11,455 nt of DNA from Alphaproteobacteria bacterium (GTDB taxonomy: Bacteria; Pseudomonadota; Alphaproteobacteria; Rickettsiales; UBA998), in NCBI GenBank assembly GCA_021730835.1, contig JAKFYP010000121.1, positions 1-11,455 of the forward strand. The letters are read 5' to 3'. Under the pieces are notes generated by a model. The model did not search any database and was not told the DNA's origin. It saw nothing but the letters and a program-made list of their open reading frames with translations. Below, in pieces: positions 1 through 6,745 of the stretch. Position 1 is the stretch's first letter. Each line of letters starts with the position of its first letter. The translations under genes and the position numbers were made by a program.

Positions 1-826
1 CAACCCCGGCGACCCTGAGCAGGCGGCATTGCTCGGCGGCAACCGAGGCGGCAATGAGGTGGCGCATATCGGGATTCTCATCCATGCCCTCGAACAACCC
101 GCACAGCCAGACGGGAATCTGCGTACCGCACCCGGCGGCAAAACGCTTGAGCTGGCTGAAATTGGTCACCGGGAGGATGCCCGGCACAATTGGCACATGC
201 ACGCCTGCCGCCGCCGCCCGGTCACGAAAGCGCAAAAACACATCTACATCGAAGAAAAACTGAGTAATCGCCCGCGCCGCTCCGGCATCGACCTTGCGCC
301 TGAGATTGTCAATATCGGCTTCAGGGCTGGCTGCTTCCGGATGCATCTCGGGATAGGCGGCGACGCTGATCTCAAAATCCCCTATGCGCTTTAAACCCGC
401 CACAAGATCGGCGGCATAGGCGTAGCCTTCGGGATGGGGGACATAGCCCGCTTTCATATCGGGAGCATCACCGCGCAGCGCCACGATATGCCGCACCCCG
501 GACTCCAGGTAACTCCGGGCCACCTCGTCAATCTCCACCCGTGAGGCCCCAACACAGGTCAGATGCGCAGCAGGCACAAGGGAGGTTTCCGCCAGAATCC
601 GCCGCAGCGTATGATGAGTACGATCCCGTGTCGTTCCACCCGCACCGTAGGTCACCGAAACAAACGCCGGTTTCAGCGGGGCCAGAATACCAATCGAAGT
701 CCAGAGTTTTTCTTCCATTTCTTCCGTTTTCGGCGGAAAAAACTCGAAGGAAACGCGTGACGGCCTGCTGGAAAACAGGTATTTCAGTTCGCTGAGCTGC
801 TCAAAGGAAAACGGATGCGGGGACAT
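1..826 (-). CDS. metF: 5,10-methylenetetrahydrofolate reductase, 3' end cut by window edge
   Basis: Flavoprotein that reduces 5,10-methylene-THF to 5-methyl-THF in the cytoplasm, supplying the methyl group for methionine synthesis. Reading the minus strand from the ATG at 826 gives 275 uninterrupted residues with no stop before the window edge. The E. coli protein is 296 residues, so about 20-25 C-terminal residues are missing. Motifs match MetF throughout: VSFEFFPPKTEEMEEKLW with catalytic Glu28, FVSVTYGAGG (55-64), HLTC (88-91), HIVALRGD ending at Asp120 (the flavin-interacting Asp), AAYPEMHPEA, ITQFFFD and PGILPV. Glu28 and Asp120 carry the same numbers as in E. coli, which supports the start at 826. 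No good Shine-Dalgarno precedes it, and in-frame ATGs also exist at 856 and 898, so the start is not certain. It is divergent from mlaA; regulation is not evident. Confidence 0.95.
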   Translation of the reverse strand, partial: MSPHPFSFEQLSELKYLFSSRPSRVSFEFFPPKTEEMEEKLWTSIGILAPLKPAFVSVTYGAGGTTRDRTHHTLRRILAETSLVPAAHLTCVGASRVEIDEVARSYLESGVRHIVALRGDAPDMKAGYVPHPEGYAYAADLVAGLKRIGDFEISVAAYPEMHPEAASPEADIDNLRRKVDAGAARAITQFFFDVDVFLRFRDRAAAAGVHVPIVPGILPVTNFSQLKRFAAGCGTQIPVWLCGLFEGMDENPDMRHLIAASVAAEQCRLLRVAGV

Positions 827-1050
827 ACGGGTATGATTGTTGCTCAAGCGCCACATAGACAAGGGAGAATCATGTGTGTAAATAGCCCTCCTGTCCATGC
901 GAATCAACCCCGGGCGGCTTTACACGTATAAATAGGTGGGGTAGAAGTGTCTTCAGGTAACAAACTCTTAAGGCCTGCCCTGTATAACTGTAGTTTCAGA
1001 TATAAAAACATGGTCATCAGGCCGGAATAACGGTCAAGCAAAGGTTGTCT
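827..1050. other. Divergent intergenic region, metF / mlaA
   Basis: This 224-base gap must hold the promoters for metF (leftward) and mlaA (rightward). It is AT-rich in the middle (about 920-1010) with several TATA-like strings, for example TATAAC near 983 and TATAAA near 1001, but I cannot pair any with a convincing -35 box. Small inverted repeats are GAAG-TGT-CTTC (944-954) and GGCCTG (972-977) with CAGGCC (1018-1023). On the minus strand a strong AGGAGG lies near 886-891, with an ATG at 873 opening a nine-codon ORF. I see no SAM riboswitch or other known leader structure. Confidence 0.5.
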
Positions 1051-1809
1051 ATGATGTCTTCGTCTCACCCTGTTTCCCTGCGGTTCTCCTCTTTTAAGCG
1101 CATGGCCTGCCTGTTGGTAGCCTGCACCTTCGCCGCCTGCGCCGCACCGACGGAAGATAATCCCGATGCCGGGATTGATCCGCTGGAGTCAATCAACCGG
1201 GTTATTCACGGGTTCAACGAGGTGGTGGATACTATCCTGCTCGAGCCGGTCGCCCGGGTGTATACCAGTATCGTGCCGGAATTTGGCCGCGAGCGCGTTC
1301 ATAACGCCCTGACAAACCTGAAAATGCCGGTGGTTTTCGCCAATTCGGCGCTGCAAGGCGATCCGGGCAATACGTTCTCTTCCCTGTGGTCATTCCTGCT
1401 GAACTCAACGCTGGGGATCGGCGGTCTGTTTGATTTCGCCGGAGCCAATACCAGCCTTGTCGTCCGCAAGGAGGATTTCGGGCAAACGCTGGGTAGCTGG
1501 GGCGTCGGGCCGGGGCCGTATATCGTCCTGCCGATTATCGGTTCTTCATCGCTGCGCGATACATTCGGGCTGGCGGCGGATATTTTCAGCGATCCATTCA
1601 ATTACGCCGATGACGATGTCGTGATTACCCGCACCATCCTGACCGCCATTGACGTGCGGGCCGGAACGCTTGAGATCACCGATGAGGTTTACCGCACGTC
1701 GCTTGATCCTTACGCCACGTTCCGCAGCCTGTACCTGCAAAAGCGTGAGGCCGAGGTCAATAATACCGATACCAAGGGCCGTAAATCTAAAAAGAGTTAT
1801 CGCCGGTAA
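1051..1809 (+). CDS. mlaA: MlaA (VacJ) outer-membrane lipoprotein, phospholipid transport
   Basis: Outer-membrane lipoprotein of the Mla pathway that removes mislocalised phospholipids from the outer leaflet and passes them to MlaC. The protein has 252 residues from the ATG at 1051, which has AAAGG six bases upstream; an in-frame TTG at 1045 and an ATG at 1054 are alternatives. The N-terminus is a lipoprotein signal: basic residues, a hydrophobic run, then LLVAC with Cys25 as the likely lipidated residue. A second FAAC (Cys30) follows but fits the lipobox less well. The VacJ/MlaA domain starts at DPLESINRVIHGFNEVVD and includes NLKMPVVFANSALQGD, the Gly-rich NSTLGIGGLFD, the EDFGQTLGSWGVGPGPYIVLPIIG block and RDTFG; these are strongly diagnostic. 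The C-terminus ends in a basic tail (KGRKSKKSYRR). mlaC follows after 14 bases, so the two are probably co-transcribed. No mlaD, mlaE or mlaF is present here. Confidence 0.95.
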   Translation: MMSSSHPVSLRFSSFKRMACLLVACTFAACAAPTEDNPDAGIDPLESINRVIHGFNEVVDTILLEPVARVYTSIVPEFGRERVHNALTNLKMPVVFANSALQGDPGNTFSSLWSFLLNSTLGIGGLFDFAGANTSLVVRKEDFGQTLGSWGVGPGPYIVLPIIGSSSLRDTFGLAADIFSDPFNYADDDVVITRTILTAIDVRAGTLEITDEVYRTSLDPYATFRSLYLQKREAEVNNTDTKGRKSKKSYRR

Positions 1810-1823
1810 CCAGAAAGAACGAT

Positions 1824-2408
1824 ATGCGCATCTTACGGTCTGCTTTCCTGCTCCTCCTTAGTTTTTGCGTGGTGCATCCCGCGATGGCACAGAATCCTCG
1901 TGATTTCATCAACGGGGTCGGCGAGCAGGTGATTGACGTTATCCGCGACCCCTCTACCGGCGATGATGAAAAAGAGTCGCGCCTTGAGGATCTGTTTGAA
2001 CAGACGGTGGATGTGAAATGGATCGGCCAGTTCGTGCTGGGTCGTCACTGGCGCTCCGCCAGCGAGGCACAGAAAGACGAATATCTGCGCTATTATCGCA
2101 CGTTCCTGATTCACAGCTATACGGCGAAATTCCGCGACTATACCGGGGAGACCTTCAAAATCCTCGATTCGCGTGACGACAGTAACGGCAAATACCTGCT
2201 GACGATGGAGCTGGTGCGCCCCAAAGATGCGAACGTTATTATTGACTATAAGGTGCGTACTTCAGAGGATGGCAGCTATAAAATCTACGATATTATCGTC
2301 GAGGGAGTCAGCCTGATTACCACGCAGCGCTCCGAGTTTAATTCAGTGGTATCTCGCAAGGGGCTGGATTTTCTGATTAAACAGCTTCGTGACAGGAAAA
2401 TGGCGTAA
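1824..2408 (+). CDS. mlaC: MlaC-type periplasmic phospholipid-binding protein
   Basis: Periplasmic carrier that moves phospholipid between the outer-membrane MlaA complex and the inner-membrane MlaFEDB transporter. It has 194 residues, near the usual MlaC length. The signal peptide is clear: MRILRSAFLLLLSFCVVHPAMA with a cleavage site after AMA (about residue 22). The mature part matches the Ttg2D/MlaC family (PF05494 type): a helical first part with RLEDLFEQTVDVKWIGQFVLGRHWRSASEAQKDEYLRYYRTFL shown here only by its key elements VD..WIG.FVLGRHWR and QKDEY, then a beta region with IDYKV, YKIYDIIVEGVSLI and RSEF. The Shine-Dalgarno is weak (AGAAAG about nine bases before the ATG), consistent with translation coupled to mlaA 14 bases upstream. 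The stop converges with that of cdsA, 22 bases away. Confidence 0.92.
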   Translation: MRILRSAFLLLLSFCVVHPAMAQNPRDFINGVGEQVIDVIRDPSTGDDEKESRLEDLFEQTVDVKWIGQFVLGRHWRSASEAQKDEYLRYYRTFLIHSYTAKFRDYTGETFKILDSRDDSNGKYLLTMELVRPKDANVIIDYKVRTSEDGSYKIYDIIVEGVSLITTQRSEFNSVVSRKGLDFLIKQLRDRKMA

Positions 2409-2430
2409 AAAGTTGCCCTCATGCCGTCTG

Positions 2431-3150
2431 TCATAGTTTCAGCAGCGCCCATAATACCGGCACACTCAGCAGAAACCCGTCCACCCGGTCGAGCACGCCG
2501 CCGTGACCGGGCAGTAATGTCCCCGAATCCTTGACCCTCGCTTTGCGCTTGATCCACGATTCCGATAAATCGCCAAGCTGAGCCAGCAGGGAGAGACATG
2601 CCCCGATGAATATTCCCCACCCTATGCCGCGCTCCAGTAATGGAGGCGAGGTAACGACGGCTTTAAAAACAGACACGTTAAAATCCAGACCGGCGAAAAC
2701 CGTGAAATAATTTCTGGCAATCAGCGCACCAATAAACCCGCACGCGCCGAAGGCCAATCCGCCGCAAAAACCCGACCAGGTTTTGCCGGGGCTGATGTTG
2801 GGGGCCATTTTTTTGCCCCCGATCAGCCGCCCGGTAAAATACGCGCCGATATCGGTGAGAATAATGGTGACAATCAGGACAAGCAACGCAGCAGGGCCAA
2901 ATAACGGCTGTATCCGTAAATCAATCATTATCACCGCCAGTACCGCTAGATACAAAAACCCGGCGCTGCGCCAGAACCACGAAAATTGCCGTGACAATGC
3001 CACCCATTCGCATGCCATCGCCGCCAGCAGAAGCAGAACGAATCCGGCCCACGCGTAATCGCCCACCCACAGCGCACCGAATGCCGCCACACCCAGTATC
3101 ACGGCAGTAATACTCCGCTTGCCCAGATCGGTGAATTTTCCGCTGCTCAC
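2431..3150 (-). CDS. cdsA: Phosphatidate cytidylyltransferase (CDP-diacylglycerol synthase)
   Basis: Integral inner-membrane enzyme that makes CDP-diacylglycerol from phosphatidic acid and CTP, the precursor of all bacterial phospholipids. It has 239 residues, a little shorter than the 285 of E. coli CdsA but typical of compact versions. Several hydrophobic helices are visible (about residues 14-45, 61-90, 123-145, 175-190, 222-238). The family signature is complete near the C-terminus: SWIKRK then KDSGTLLPGHGGVLDRVDG, with the conserved S..KR, KD, HGG and DR.D residues; TDIGAYFTGRLIGGKK and SPGKTWSG are also typical. It starts with GTG at 3150, preceded by AGGGAG at good spacing, and overlaps the uppS stop by four bases (GTGA), so the two are translationally coupled. 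dxr, the usual next gene, is absent. Confidence 0.95.
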   Translation of the reverse strand: MSSGKFTDLGKRSITAVILGVAAFGALWVGDYAWAGFVLLLLAAMACEWVALSRQFSWFWRSAGFLYLAVLAVIMIDLRIQPLFGPAALLVLIVTIILTDIGAYFTGRLIGGKKMAPNISPGKTWSGFCGGLAFGACGFIGALIARNYFTVFAGLDFNVSVFKAVVTSPPLLERGIGWGIFIGACLSLLAQLGDLSESWIKRKARVKDSGTLLPGHGGVLDRVDGFLLSVPVLWALLKL

Positions 3151-3875
3151 GCTACGTTCTCCCTTTTCCCGTAGCGCCGCTCACGGGTTGCATACTCAGC
3201 GCAGGCCGCTTCCAGATGCGCATGTGAGAAATCCGGCCACAGCGTATCGGTGAAATATAACTCGGCATAGGCCGCCTGCCAGAGCAGAAAATTGCTCAGG
3301 CGATGCTCGCCGCCGGTGCGAATCAGCAAATCCGGGTCAGGCAGACCGACGGTATAGAGATGCTTCGCCAAAATCTCCTCGCTGATTTCAGCGGGCGCTA
3401 TCTCTCCGGCAGCAGTGGCGGCGGCAACGGCGCGGGCGGCGGCAGCTATCTCCTGACGTGCCCCGTAACTCAGGCAGATATTCAGGTGAAACCCGTCGAA
3501 ATCCCGCGTTTTCTCTTCCGCCTCGGCGATACTGCCGAGTACATCCTCAGGCAGGCGCTCGCGGTCGCCGATGACGCGCAACCGGATGCCGTTTTTCATC
3601 AGCGTTTTGAGTTCCTGCTTCAGGTAATAGCGCAGCAGCCCCATCAGGGCGTCTACTTCTTCCGCCGGGCGCTGCCAGTTCTCGGAAGAAAACGCGTAGA
3701 CCGTCATATAACGAATGCCCAGCATGCGGCTGTCGTCCAGCAGGCGGCGCAGTGCTTCCGCTCCCTGCTTATGCCCGGCGGCTTTGGGCAGGCCACGCTG
3801 CTTCGCCCAGCGGGCGTTGCCGTCCATGATGATGGCGACATGGGTGGGAATGGTTTGGGAAGGAAGAGAGGACAC
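3147..3875 (-). CDS. uppS: Undecaprenyl diphosphate synthase (cis-prenyltransferase)
   Basis: Cytosolic cis-prenyltransferase that extends farnesyl diphosphate with isopentenyl diphosphate to C55-PP, the lipid carrier for peptidoglycan and other wall polymers. It has 242 residues, close to the 253 of E. coli UppS. Diagnostic motifs are HVAIIMDGNARWA with catalytic Asp18, GHKQGAEAL (34-42), YAFSSENWQRP, LNICLSYGARQEI and the C-terminal signature DLLIRTGGEHRLSNFLLWQAAYAELYF. The start is GTG at 3875: an in-frame TAA lies just upstream and no ATG occurs before the one inside the MDGN motif. No Shine-Dalgarno precedes it, which is odd for an essential gene; the region upstream is the palindromic element at 3888-4032. 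It overlaps cdsA by four bases. Confidence 0.96.
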   Translation of the reverse strand: MSSLPSQTIPTHVAIIMDGNARWAKQRGLPKAAGHKQGAEALRRLLDDSRMLGIRYMTVYAFSSENWQRPAEEVDALMGLLRYYLKQELKTLMKNGIRLRVIGDRERLPEDVLGSIAEAEEKTRDFDGFHLNICLSYGARQEIAAAARAVAAATAAGEIAPAEISEEILAKHLYTVGLPDPDLLIRTGGEHRLSNFLLWQAAYAELYFTDTLWPDFSHAHLEAACAEYATRERRYGKRENVA

Positions 3876-3887
3876 AGGCGATTAGCG

Positions 3888-4032
3888 GTGAGTGGCAAGG
3901 GGTGAGTGGCGGGTGATATGGCATTGCGTCATGGCGGCGCAAGAACGATGTCCGCGCCGGAATGTTCTTTGTGAAATCAGACATGGGGGGAGAGCAATAT
4001 CTCTCACCATCCGCCACTCGCCACTCGCCATT
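3888..4032. repeat. Palindromic intergenic element with 7-bp-unit arms
   Basis: Fills most of the 163-base frr-uppS gap. The left arm (3888-3915) reads as four heptamers: GTGAGTG, GCAAGGG, GTGAGTG, GCGGGTG. The right arm (4005-4032) reads CACCATC, CGCCACT, CGCCACT, CGCCATT. Bases 3901-3915 and 4008-4022 are inverted copies with 13 of 15 matches, and both differences would be G-U pairs in plus-strand RNA. Further in, GATAT (3915-3919) faces ATATC (3997-4001), and AAGAAC (3941-3946) pairs with GTTCTT (3964-3969). It resembles a dispersed palindromic repeat of the REP/MITE type, but no second full copy is in this window. A role in processing or attenuating the frr-uppS transcript is an inference. 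Confidence 0.55.
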
Positions 4033-4038
4033 ACGAGA

Positions 4039-4590
4039 TCACACACTCAGAATATCCTCTTCTTTTTTGGCCAGCATCTCGTCGATTTTCTTGATGTGTT
4101 TGTCCGTCATCTTCTGGATGTCGTCGCTGCGGGCGTGGTGCTCGTCTTTGGAAATATCGCCGTCTTTTTCCTGTTTCTTCAGCGAATCCATGCCGTCGCG
4201 CCGCACATTACGCACCGATACGCGGGCCGCTTCGGCATATTTGGCGGCCACCTTGACCAGCTCCTTGCGGCGCTCCTCGGAAAGCTCGGGTAAAGGCACG
4301 CGAATCGTCTGGCCTTCCGCCGCCGGGTTCAGCCCCAGCCCCGATTCGCGAATGGCTTTTTCCGTTGCTTTGGTCAACCCTCCGTCCCAGACCTGCACCA
4401 CCAGCAGGCGCGGCTCAGGCGAGTTGACATTGGCCAGTTGCTTGATCGGCATCTTACTGCCATAGGCATCCACCGTAATGTGATCGAGCAGACCTGGCGA
4501 AGCGCGCCCGGTACGCAGGCCTGAGAATTCCTGACTCAGGGCAGCCACCGCTCCATCCATGCGGCGATCAATATCTTTAAGGTCGGTCAT
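4039..4590 (-). CDS. frr: Ribosome recycling factor
   Basis: RRF splits post-termination ribosomes together with EF-G. It has 183 residues (185 in E. coli) and is full length. Typical features are the N-terminal helix with SLEF-like LSQEFSGLRTGRASPGLLDHITVDAYGS region (key residues LRTGRASPGLLD near 25-36), the beta domain with PIKQLANV and LLVVQVWD, the hinge region with LNPAAEGQTIRVPLPELSEERRKELVK, and the long final helices with RNVRRDGMDSLKK, ending in KKEEDILSV. The ATG at 4590 has CAGGAG six bases upstream. It lies 15 bases after pyrH and forms an operon with it; the following gap to uppS is unusually long at 163 bases and holds the palindromic element. Confidence 0.97.
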   Translation of the reverse strand: MTDLKDIDRRMDGAVAALSQEFSGLRTGRASPGLLDHITVDAYGSKMPIKQLANVNSPEPRLLVVQVWDGGLTKATEKAIRESGLGLNPAAEGQTIRVPLPELSEERRKELVKVAAKYAEAARVSVRNVRRDGMDSLKKQEKDGDISKDEHHARSDDIQKMTDKHIKKIDEMLAKKEEDILSV

Positions 4591-4605
4591 GTCGTGCTCC
4601 TGTAT

Positions 4606-5355
4606 TTATTTCTTGCCGCCGATCAGCGTGAAGCGCCCGTTACCGCATAACACGCGGGCGAACTGGCCGCGTTCGTGGATCGAGAACACAAGAATCGGAA
4701 TATTATTCTCCCGCGCCAGCGCAATCGCCGCCGCATCCATTACCTTCAGATCCTTCGTCATCACCTCGCGGTAGCTCAGGCGCTCGAAACGCTCGGCTTT
4801 CTTGTCTTTTTTCGGATCGGCGCTGTAGACCCCGTCCACCTGCGTGCCCTTGAGCAATACATCGCAGCCCATCTCACTGGCCCGAAGCGCCGCCGCCGTA
4901 TCGGTGGTAAAAAACGGGTTGCCGGTTCCGGCCCCGAAAATCACCACCCGCCCGCGCTCCAGATGACGAATCGCCCGGCGGCGAATATACGGCTCACAGA
5001 TTTCCATCATGTGGATGGCTGAGAGCACACGGGTATCAATATCAATCCGCTCAAGTGCGTTCTGGATAGCCAGCGCATTGAGCACGGTAGCAAGCATGCC
5101 CATGTAATCGGCGCTGGAGCGCTCCATGCCCCGTGAGGCCGCCGACATCCCGCGATAAATATTCCCGCCGCCGACAACGACGCAGACTTCAACACCCAGA
5201 TCAATGGCTTCCTTGATATCCAGCGCAATACGGTCAATGATGGTATCATCCTGCCCGTAGCTTTGTTCGCCCATCAGCGCTTCACCAGACACTTTGATGA
5301 GAACGCGACGATAAAGAGGTTCGGTCATGGATTTTTTAGCGGGTGAGGAAGTCAT
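4606..5355 (-). CDS. pyrH: UMP kinase
   Basis: Hexameric bacterial UMP kinase of the amino-acid kinase fold; it makes UDP from UMP and ATP for pyrimidine nucleotide synthesis. It has 249 residues from the ATG at 5355 (E. coli 241). Motifs in order: RRVLIKVSGEALMG (phosphate binding, about 16-29), VCVVVGGGNIYRG (about 57-69), DYMGMLATVLNALAIQNALE, GTGNPFFTTDTAAALRASE, DVLLKGTQVDGVYSADP and VMDAAAIALARENNIPI. A second in-frame ATG at 5331 gives MTEPLYRRVLIK, which matches the usual family start about as well; neither start has a clear Shine-Dalgarno. The gene heads the pyrH-frr-uppS-cdsA cluster; rpsB and tsf, its usual upstream partners, are not here, so its own promoter should lie at 5356-5500. 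Confidence 0.96.
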   Translation of the reverse strand: MTSSPAKKSMTEPLYRRVLIKVSGEALMGEQSYGQDDTIIDRIALDIKEAIDLGVEVCVVVGGGNIYRGMSAASRGMERSSADYMGMLATVLNALAIQNALERIDIDTRVLSAIHMMEICEPYIRRRAIRHLERGRVVIFGAGTGNPFFTTDTAAALRASEMGCDVLLKGTQVDGVYSADPKKDKKAERFERLSYREVMTKDLKVMDAAAIALARENNIPILVFSIHERGQFARVLCGNGRFTLIGGKK

Positions 5356-5502
5356 GCGCCGTTTGTAGTGGATTGCACCGGCAAAAGCAACAGCAAGGGC
5401 AGAGGAAAAGCCCCTAAGGGTTGTCCGGCTATCGTATTGAAATCAGTGAAAACGATTCCGGTAACTGACTTGGTATTGCTTCATCTGCGTTTTCTATTGC
5501 AA

Positions 5503-5525
5503 GCCCGCCATAAAACGGGGCGGGC
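5503..5525 (-). terminator. Hairpin just after the thiolase stop, possible terminator
   Basis: GCCCGCC (5503-5509) and GGCGGGC (5519-5525) form a perfect 7-bp GC-rich stem with a 9-base loop, starting 10 bases after the thiolase stop codon. On the minus strand the stem is followed by TTGCAATAGAAAA rather than a clean U-run, so it is a weak intrinsic terminator at best; it could instead protect the 3' end. On the plus strand the stem is followed by AATTTT, but no plus-strand gene lies upstream. The rest of the 180-base pyrH-thiolase gap (5356-5535) shows nothing else I can support. Confidence 0.4.
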
Positions 5526-5535
5526 AATTTTCCTC

Positions 5536-6660
5536 TCATACACCCTCCAGCACCGTGGCAATCCCCTGCCCGCCGCCGATGCACATGGCCGCCAGCGCGT
5601 AGCGTTTGCCGTGGCGGTGCAGCAATTGCGCCGCCTTGCCGGTAATGCGTGCGCCCGATGCGCCGAGCGGGTGACCCAGAGCAATCGCCCCGCCGTCGAG
5701 ATTAACTTTATCCTCGGAAATGCCGATCTGTTGCAGGCAGGGAATCGCCTGCGCTGAAAACGCCTCGTTGAGTTCGACGATATCAAGGTCATCCTTGCCG
5801 ATGCCCGCCCGCTCCAGCGCTTTCCTCGTCGCCTCAACCGGCCCGAGTCCCATGATTTCCGGCTTTAGCCCGGCGACCGCATGCGATTTGATCCGCGCCA
5901 GCTTGACCAGCCCCGCCGCGTCGGCGAAGGCTTCCGAGCAAACCAGCACCGCCGAAGCGCCGTCGGTCAGCGGTGAGGAGGTCGCCGCCGTCACCGTCCC
6001 GCCTTTGCGGAAAGCAGGCTCCAGCGTGGCCATTGCCTCCAGGCTGGCATCGGCACGGATCGTGCCGTCTTTGTTCACCATTCCACTTTTCGCTGGAATC
6101 GGAATAATCTCATCCGAGAAATCGGCTTTGGCCGCTTTCTGATGACTCCTCAATGCAAACGCCTCCTGCGCCGCCCGGTCAATCTTGCAACTCGTCGCCA
6201 CTGTCTCCGCCGTCAGCCCCATGCTCATATAGACTTCGGGATGCTCTTTATACAGGTCAGGATGGGGCAGTGGATTATAGCCGCCGATGGGGATGCGGGT
6301 CATGGATTCCACCCCGGCGCAAATGAACGCCTCGCCCGCGCCTTGCGCGATTTTACCCGCCGCGATGTGGATGGCTTCCATTGAGGAGCCGCACCAGCGA
6401 TTGACCGTCACGCCGCCGCAGGTCTCATGCAGGCCAGAGAGAAATACCAGCATACGCCCGAGATTGAATCCCTGCTCACCCTCAGGAAAGGCACATCCGG
6501 CAATCACATCTTCGATGCGGCTTTTATCAACGCCGGTTTTCTCCAGCAGGCCGCGAATCACTGCCGCCGCCAGCGCATCGGGGCGCACGGAAGCCAGCGC
6601 TCCTTTACTGGCCGGGGTAAAAGGGGAGCGGGCGTAGCCGCAGATGACCGCTGAGTTCAT
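5536..6660 (-). CDS. Acetyl-CoA acyltransferase (thiolase family)
   Basis: Thiolase, which either cleaves 3-ketoacyl-CoA in beta-oxidation or condenses two acetyl-CoA; the sequence does not settle the direction or chain length. It has 374 residues from the ATG at 6660, slightly shorter than the common 390-400. All catalytic parts are present: Cys90 in NRWCGSSMEAI, NEAFSAQ, His330 in GGAIALGHPLGASGARI, and Cys360 in MCIGGGQG near the end. The start is set by AGGAG at 6668-6672, seven bases before the ATG; an in-frame TTG at 6684 lies upstream and is less likely. No fadB-like hydratase/dehydrogenase or other fatty-acid gene is adjacent, so it is probably transcribed alone, from the region at 6661-6860, which is rich in inverted repeats. 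A fadA-type role is plausible but the symbol is not assigned. Confidence 0.93.
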   Translation of the reverse strand: MNSAVICGYARSPFTPASKGALASVRPDALAAAVIRGLLEKTGVDKSRIEDVIAGCAFPEGEQGFNLGRMLVFLSGLHETCGGVTVNRWCGSSMEAIHIAAGKIAQGAGEAFICAGVESMTRIPIGGYNPLPHPDLYKEHPEVYMSMGLTAETVATSCKIDRAAQEAFALRSHQKAAKADFSDEIIPIPAKSGMVNKDGTIRADASLEAMATLEPAFRKGGTVTAATSSPLTDGASAVLVCSEAFADAAGLVKLARIKSHAVAGLKPEIMGLGPVEATRKALERAGIGKDDLDIVELNEAFSAQAIPCLQQIGISEDKVNLDGGAIALGHPLGASGARITGKAAQLLHRHGKRYALAAMCIGGGQGIATVLEGV

Positions 6661-6667
6661 GTGAGTT

Positions 6668-6672
6668 CTCCT
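6668..6672 (-). promoter_or_regulatory. Ribosome binding site that sets the thiolase start
   Basis: AGGAG on the minus strand, seven bases before the ATG at 6660. It fixes the thiolase start at 6660 rather than the in-frame TTG at 6684, which lies upstream of this site and has no such signal. Confidence 0.75.
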
Positions 6673-6690
6673 GAGTATGGACAATATATA

Positions 6691-6726
6691 GTCATTTCAA
6701 ATAAGAATGCCCATTTTTGAAATGAC
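6691..6726. promoter_or_regulatory. Perfect 11-bp inverted repeat upstream of the thiolase
   Basis: GTCATTTCAAA (6691-6701) and TTTGAAATGAC (6716-6726) are exact inverted copies separated by 14 bases, and the spacer itself contains AATGCCCATT, a smaller palindrome. The left copy begins 31 bases upstream of the thiolase ATG. Perfect AT-rich arms close to a start codon suggest a binding site for a dimeric regulator or an RNA hairpin in the leader. No regulator gene is adjacent, so the partner is unknown. It is not followed by a T-run in the minus direction and is therefore not a standard terminator. Confidence 0.55.
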
Positions 6727-6727
6727 A

Positions 6728-6745
6728 GGCTTGCGACTGCAAGCC
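6728..6745. repeat. Short perfect hairpin, 7-bp stem
   Basis: GGCTTGC (6728-6734) and GCAAGCC (6739-6745) form a perfect 7-bp stem with a GACT loop, one base away from the 11-bp inverted repeat. It has no T-run on either side. Its right arm is part of a 12-base string that also occurs in the hairpin downstream of the thiolase (5498-5509). Confidence 0.5.

Noticed and set aside
29..795. Several overlapping plus-strand frames at the left edge
   Set aside because: They are antisense to metF, whose minus-strand translation matches the family along its full visible length.
827..1050. SAM-type riboswitch upstream of metF
   Set aside because: I looked for a paired leader structure of the SAM-II or related kind and saw only short unrelated inverted repeats; a covariance model search would be decisive.
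2409..2430. Bidirectional terminator between mlaC and cdsA
   Set aside because: The 22-base gap holds no stem-loop with T-run on either strand.
3303..3905. Plus-strand 200-codon frame across uppS
   Set aside because: Antisense to uppS, which has all catalytic motifs; no independent coding evidence.
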